Source: an uncultured cyanobacterium (GTDB lineage: Bacteria > Cyanobacteriota > Cyanobacteriia > PCC-6307 > Cyanobiaceae). Taken from it: 34,627 bases of DNA. Positions 32,650 to 34,627 of this stretch are shown piece after piece. The stretch is taken from the NCBI GenBank assembly GCA_903858015.1, contig CAIOGZ010000079.1, positions 1-34,627 on the forward strand, in the 5' to 3' direction. Under the pieces are notes generated by a model that saw nothing but the letters and a program-made list of their open reading frames with translations, was not told where the DNA came from and searched no databases. Within the stretch, counting starts at the first letter, position 1. Each line of letters begins with the position of its first letter. The position numbers and the translations under genes were made by a program.

Positions 32650-33864
32650 TCAGGCGATCAGCAGCTGGTAGGCGGCGTTGATCCGCCGGAAGGCTTCGGC
32701 GTCGCCGCCCATGTCGGGATGGTGGCGCTTCACCAGCCGCCGGTGGGCGGTTTTGATCGCCGCCTGCGATGCGCCCGAGGGGAGTTCCAGGATGCCCAGG
32801 GCCTCGGCCCGCTGGCGATCGGGGGCCGCCTCGCTGCGCCGGCCGGCTCCGGCCTGGCGGCCATTTTGCTGACCCCCAGCCCAGCCCTGGCCACCAGCCC
32901 AACCCTGGCGCTGCGACTCCTGCTGCCGCCAGCTTTGCTGCTCCCGTTGGGCTTGCTGCTGGGCTTGCTGCTGGCGCTGGCTCTCCTGCGCCGAGCGGGC
33001 CTGGTGGTCGCGGTGGGCTGTGGCCTCTAGATCGGCGATCGCGGCCAGCAGCTGATCAACAAGCCCGCCGGGATCGTTGCTGAGCCGATCGGCGGCCCGG
33101 GGGCCATGCAGGGCGAAGGCGGCCCGCACCGCCGCCTTGACCCGGCTGGCGGGTCCGGCCAGGGCCCAGCGCAGTTCGGCGCCCAGGCCCGCTGAGCGGC
33201 GATCGAGGGCCTCCTCTAGCTCCAGGTCGGGATTGTGGGAGCGGGCGCGGAGGTCGTCGAGCAGGGCCTGGAGGCCGAATTCGAGCCTGCCACCGGCGGC
33301 GGGATCCCCCTCCAGGCGCGTGCCCAGCCGCAGCTCCCGCCAGCGGGGCTGGCTGCTGAGCGCCTCCGCCCACTGGCGCACCAGCTGGGGGGTAATGCCC
33401 GGCGCGGCGCCGGTGGTGACCTCCGGACCGGAGCGCCAGGAGCGCACCCGCTCGTTGCGGGAAACCGACGGCCGCCGCGCTGGCTCCGGGGTGGGCTGGG
33501 AGCGGCCGAAATCCGGAGCGGGCTGCCTATGGGAGTAATCGGCAGCGGGCTGCGTATGGACGTGGTCAGCGGCTGGCTGGGAGCGGACGTAATCCTGATA
33601 GTCGCGCCAGGCGCGGGCCCCCTGCCTGCGTTGGGAGCGGCTGGCGAAATCGGCGGCCGCCTGGGCTTGGGCCTCGGCTTGAGCTTGGGCATAAGCCTGG
33701 GCTTGGGCATGGGCCCTGGCCTGGGCTTCCATCTCGTCTGCCCTGCTCCTTTGCAGCAGGGCCAACTCTTCGCGCAGCAGCCGCACCTGGTGGCGCAGGG
33801 CCTCGTTCTCGAGCATCACCGCTTGGAGGTTGGTGGTCACCGAGCGACCAGCGGGCCCATGCAT
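32650..33864 (-). CDS. DnaJ-domain protein with N-terminal coiled coil
   Basis: A protein of about 404 residues with the J-domain at its very C-terminus: AEALGILELPSGASQAAIKTAHRRLVKRHHPDMGG, including the HPD motif that stimulates Hsp70 ATPase. The N-terminus (LENEALRHQVRLLREELALLQRS) is a coiled coil, followed by AQ repeats. The centre (QWAEALSSQPRWRELRLG and ELRWALAGPASRVKAAVRAAFALHG) is a conserved-looking helical domain of unknown role. A Gln-rich stretch precedes the J-domain. The start is uncertain: ATG 33864, ATG 33888 or GTG 33840. Confidence 0.82.
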   Translation of the reverse strand: MHGPAGRSVTTNLQAVMLENEALRHQVRLLREELALLQRSRADEMEAQARAHAQAQAYAQAQAEAQAQAAADFASRSQRRQGARAWRDYQDYVRSQPAADHVHTQPAADYSHRQPAPDFGRSQPTPEPARRPSVSRNERVRSWRSGPEVTTGAAPGITPQLVRQWAEALSSQPRWRELRLGTRLEGDPAAGGRLEFGLQALLDDLRARSHNPDLELEEALDRRSAGLGAELRWALAGPASRVKAAVRAAFALHGPRAADRLSNDPGGLVDQLLAAIADLEATAHRDHQARSAQESQRQQQAQQQAQREQQSWRQQESQRQGWAGGQGWAGGQQNGRQAGAGRRSEAAPDRQRAEALGILELPSGASQAAIKTAHRRLVKRHHPDMGGDAEAFRRINAAYQLLIA

Positions 33865-34085
33865 CCAGCTCCTGCGCTCGCTTCCCATGCCTTGCCAGCG
33901 GGCCGCACTACGCAGGCATCTTCGCCGCAGCGCTAACCCTCCGCCGCACGGGATCACCGACCTGGGGCGGGACGGTCAGCGGCTTGCGGCTTGGAGTCGT
34001 GCTCGGCCGGTTCCCCCAACCGGCTGCTGGGGTTCACCGCACCGGGTGGTGGGGGCCGTATCGCGGCGGCCGGTTGGCCCCATCC

Positions 34086-34134
34086 GGGGTTGGGTTCACC
34101 CTGGCGACAGTGGCTCCACCGGGGAACCAACCCC
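34086..34134. promoter_or_regulatory. Inverted repeat upstream of hsp20
   Basis: GGGGTTGGGTT and AACCAACCCC form arms with one bulge, about 28 bp apart, ending 16 bp before the Hsp20 start. It could be an operator or a leader hairpin. It does not match the CIRCE element. Confidence 0.35.
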
Positions 34135-34150
34135 GATCCACGACCGCCTG

Positions 34151-34627
34151 ATGCGAACCATGTTGACCCTGCGCACCGCTGCTGGTTTCGATCTCGTTGA
34201 TCGGCTTGAGCAGCAACTGCAAACCGCCGAGCGGGTGCCCGCCGCCGAGGTGCAAGACACCGAGGAGGCCTACGAGCTGGTGCTGGAGTTGCCCGGCGTC
34301 GATAAAGACGCGATTGAGGTGAAGGCCACCGACCGCACGCTGGTGATCAGCGCCCAACGGCGCAACCCGCGCCAGCTGGCGCTCGAGGTCAAGGGCAGCG
34401 GCGAGGGCCAGGACGCCGCGACCGCCGGGACCCGAGCGGCTGGGACCAAGGCGGCGGAGACCGCCAATCGGGGCCTGCTGCTGAGTGAGTTCCGCTATGG
34501 CACCTGGAGCCGCAGCTTCCGTTTCCCCGCCGGCATCGACCGCGACCAGCTGCAGGCCAGCTACCGCGACGGCCTGCTGAGCGTGCGGGCCCCCAAGGCC
34601 CAGCGCGTTTCCACGGTGACGGTGAAG
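34151..34627 (+). CDS. Small heat-shock protein Hsp20 (partial, 3' end off window)
   Basis: The alpha-crystallin domain is clear over 159 codons with no stop: YELVLELPGVDKDAIEVKATDRTLVISAQRR, then FRYGTWSRSFRFPAGID and YRDGLLSVRAPKAQ. The protein is a chaperone that binds unfolding proteins. The ATG at 34151 or 34160 is the start. An odd Ala/Gly/Thr-rich insert of about 30 residues (near 34390-34475) lies between the strand VISAQRR and the LLLSEFRYG strand. The C-terminal IxI tail is beyond the window. Confidence 0.92.
   Translation, partial: MRTMLTLRTAAGFDLVDRLEQQLQTAERVPAAEVQDTEEAYELVLELPGVDKDAIEVKATDRTLVISAQRRNPRQLALEVKGSGEGQDAATAGTRAAGTKAAETANRGLLLSEFRYGTWSRSFRFPAGIDRDQLQASYRDGLLSVRAPKAQRVSTVTVK

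Noticed and set aside
1-34627. CRISPR arrays, tRNA or rRNA genes
   Set aside because: No regularly spaced repeats, cloverleaf-like segments or rRNA-like stretches were seen on reading both strands.

Overview
This window looks like a piece of a GC-rich picocyanobacterial chromosome (Synechococcus/Cyanobium type). The sequence shows two photolyase-family genes, a carotenoid oxygenase, FabI, HisB, an Sfp-type phosphopantetheinyl transferase, and secreted proteins with a GPLP-type PEP-CTERM-like tail. The genus is inferred from gene content, not from a marker gene.

Region 1 (1-7931) is a defence operon on the + strand: the end of a large upstream protein, a DUF4391 protein, a type III-like Mod methyltransferase, a DinD/BRO-N protein and a type III-like Res helicase-nuclease. 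Each junction is a 4-nt ATGA or GTGA overlap. res is dead: a complete 1033-bp IS1595-family element (22-bp imperfect inverted repeats, perfect 8-bp target duplication) splits it, and an independent 1-nt deletion lies just downstream. Mod, DinD and DUF4391 remain open.

Region 2 (8031-17310) is housekeeping: a NUDIX hydrolase overlapping a CPD photolyase; on the other strand a DegT-type aminotransferase preceded by a decayed peroxiredoxin-like gene; a short lipoprotein-like gene; an FkbM methyltransferase overlapping a phosphopantetheinyl transferase; a photolyase relative whose two domains appear in swapped order; then fabI and hisB.

Region 3 (17430-23488) is oxidative and secondary metabolism: an FAD monooxygenase, a vanadium-dependent haloperoxidase with all expected vanadate ligands, a divergent carotenoid oxygenase behind a strong hairpin, and a Uma2-family protein.

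Region 4 (23489-30650) is an unstable accessory zone. Four intact toxin-antitoxin pairs (VapC/Phd, HEPN/MNT, MazF/RHH, HicA/HicB) alternate with four PEP-CTERM-like secreted-protein genes, every one broken by stops, frameshifts or truncation. Scraps of hicA, MNT and HEPN genes lie between them, and segments are clearly duplicated.

Region 5 (30890-end) returns to ordinary genes: a LysR-type regulator, a convergent fumarylacetoacetate hydrolase-family enzyme, a DnaJ-domain protein, and the start of an Hsp20 gene cut by the window edge. No rRNA, tRNA or CRISPR array was seen.
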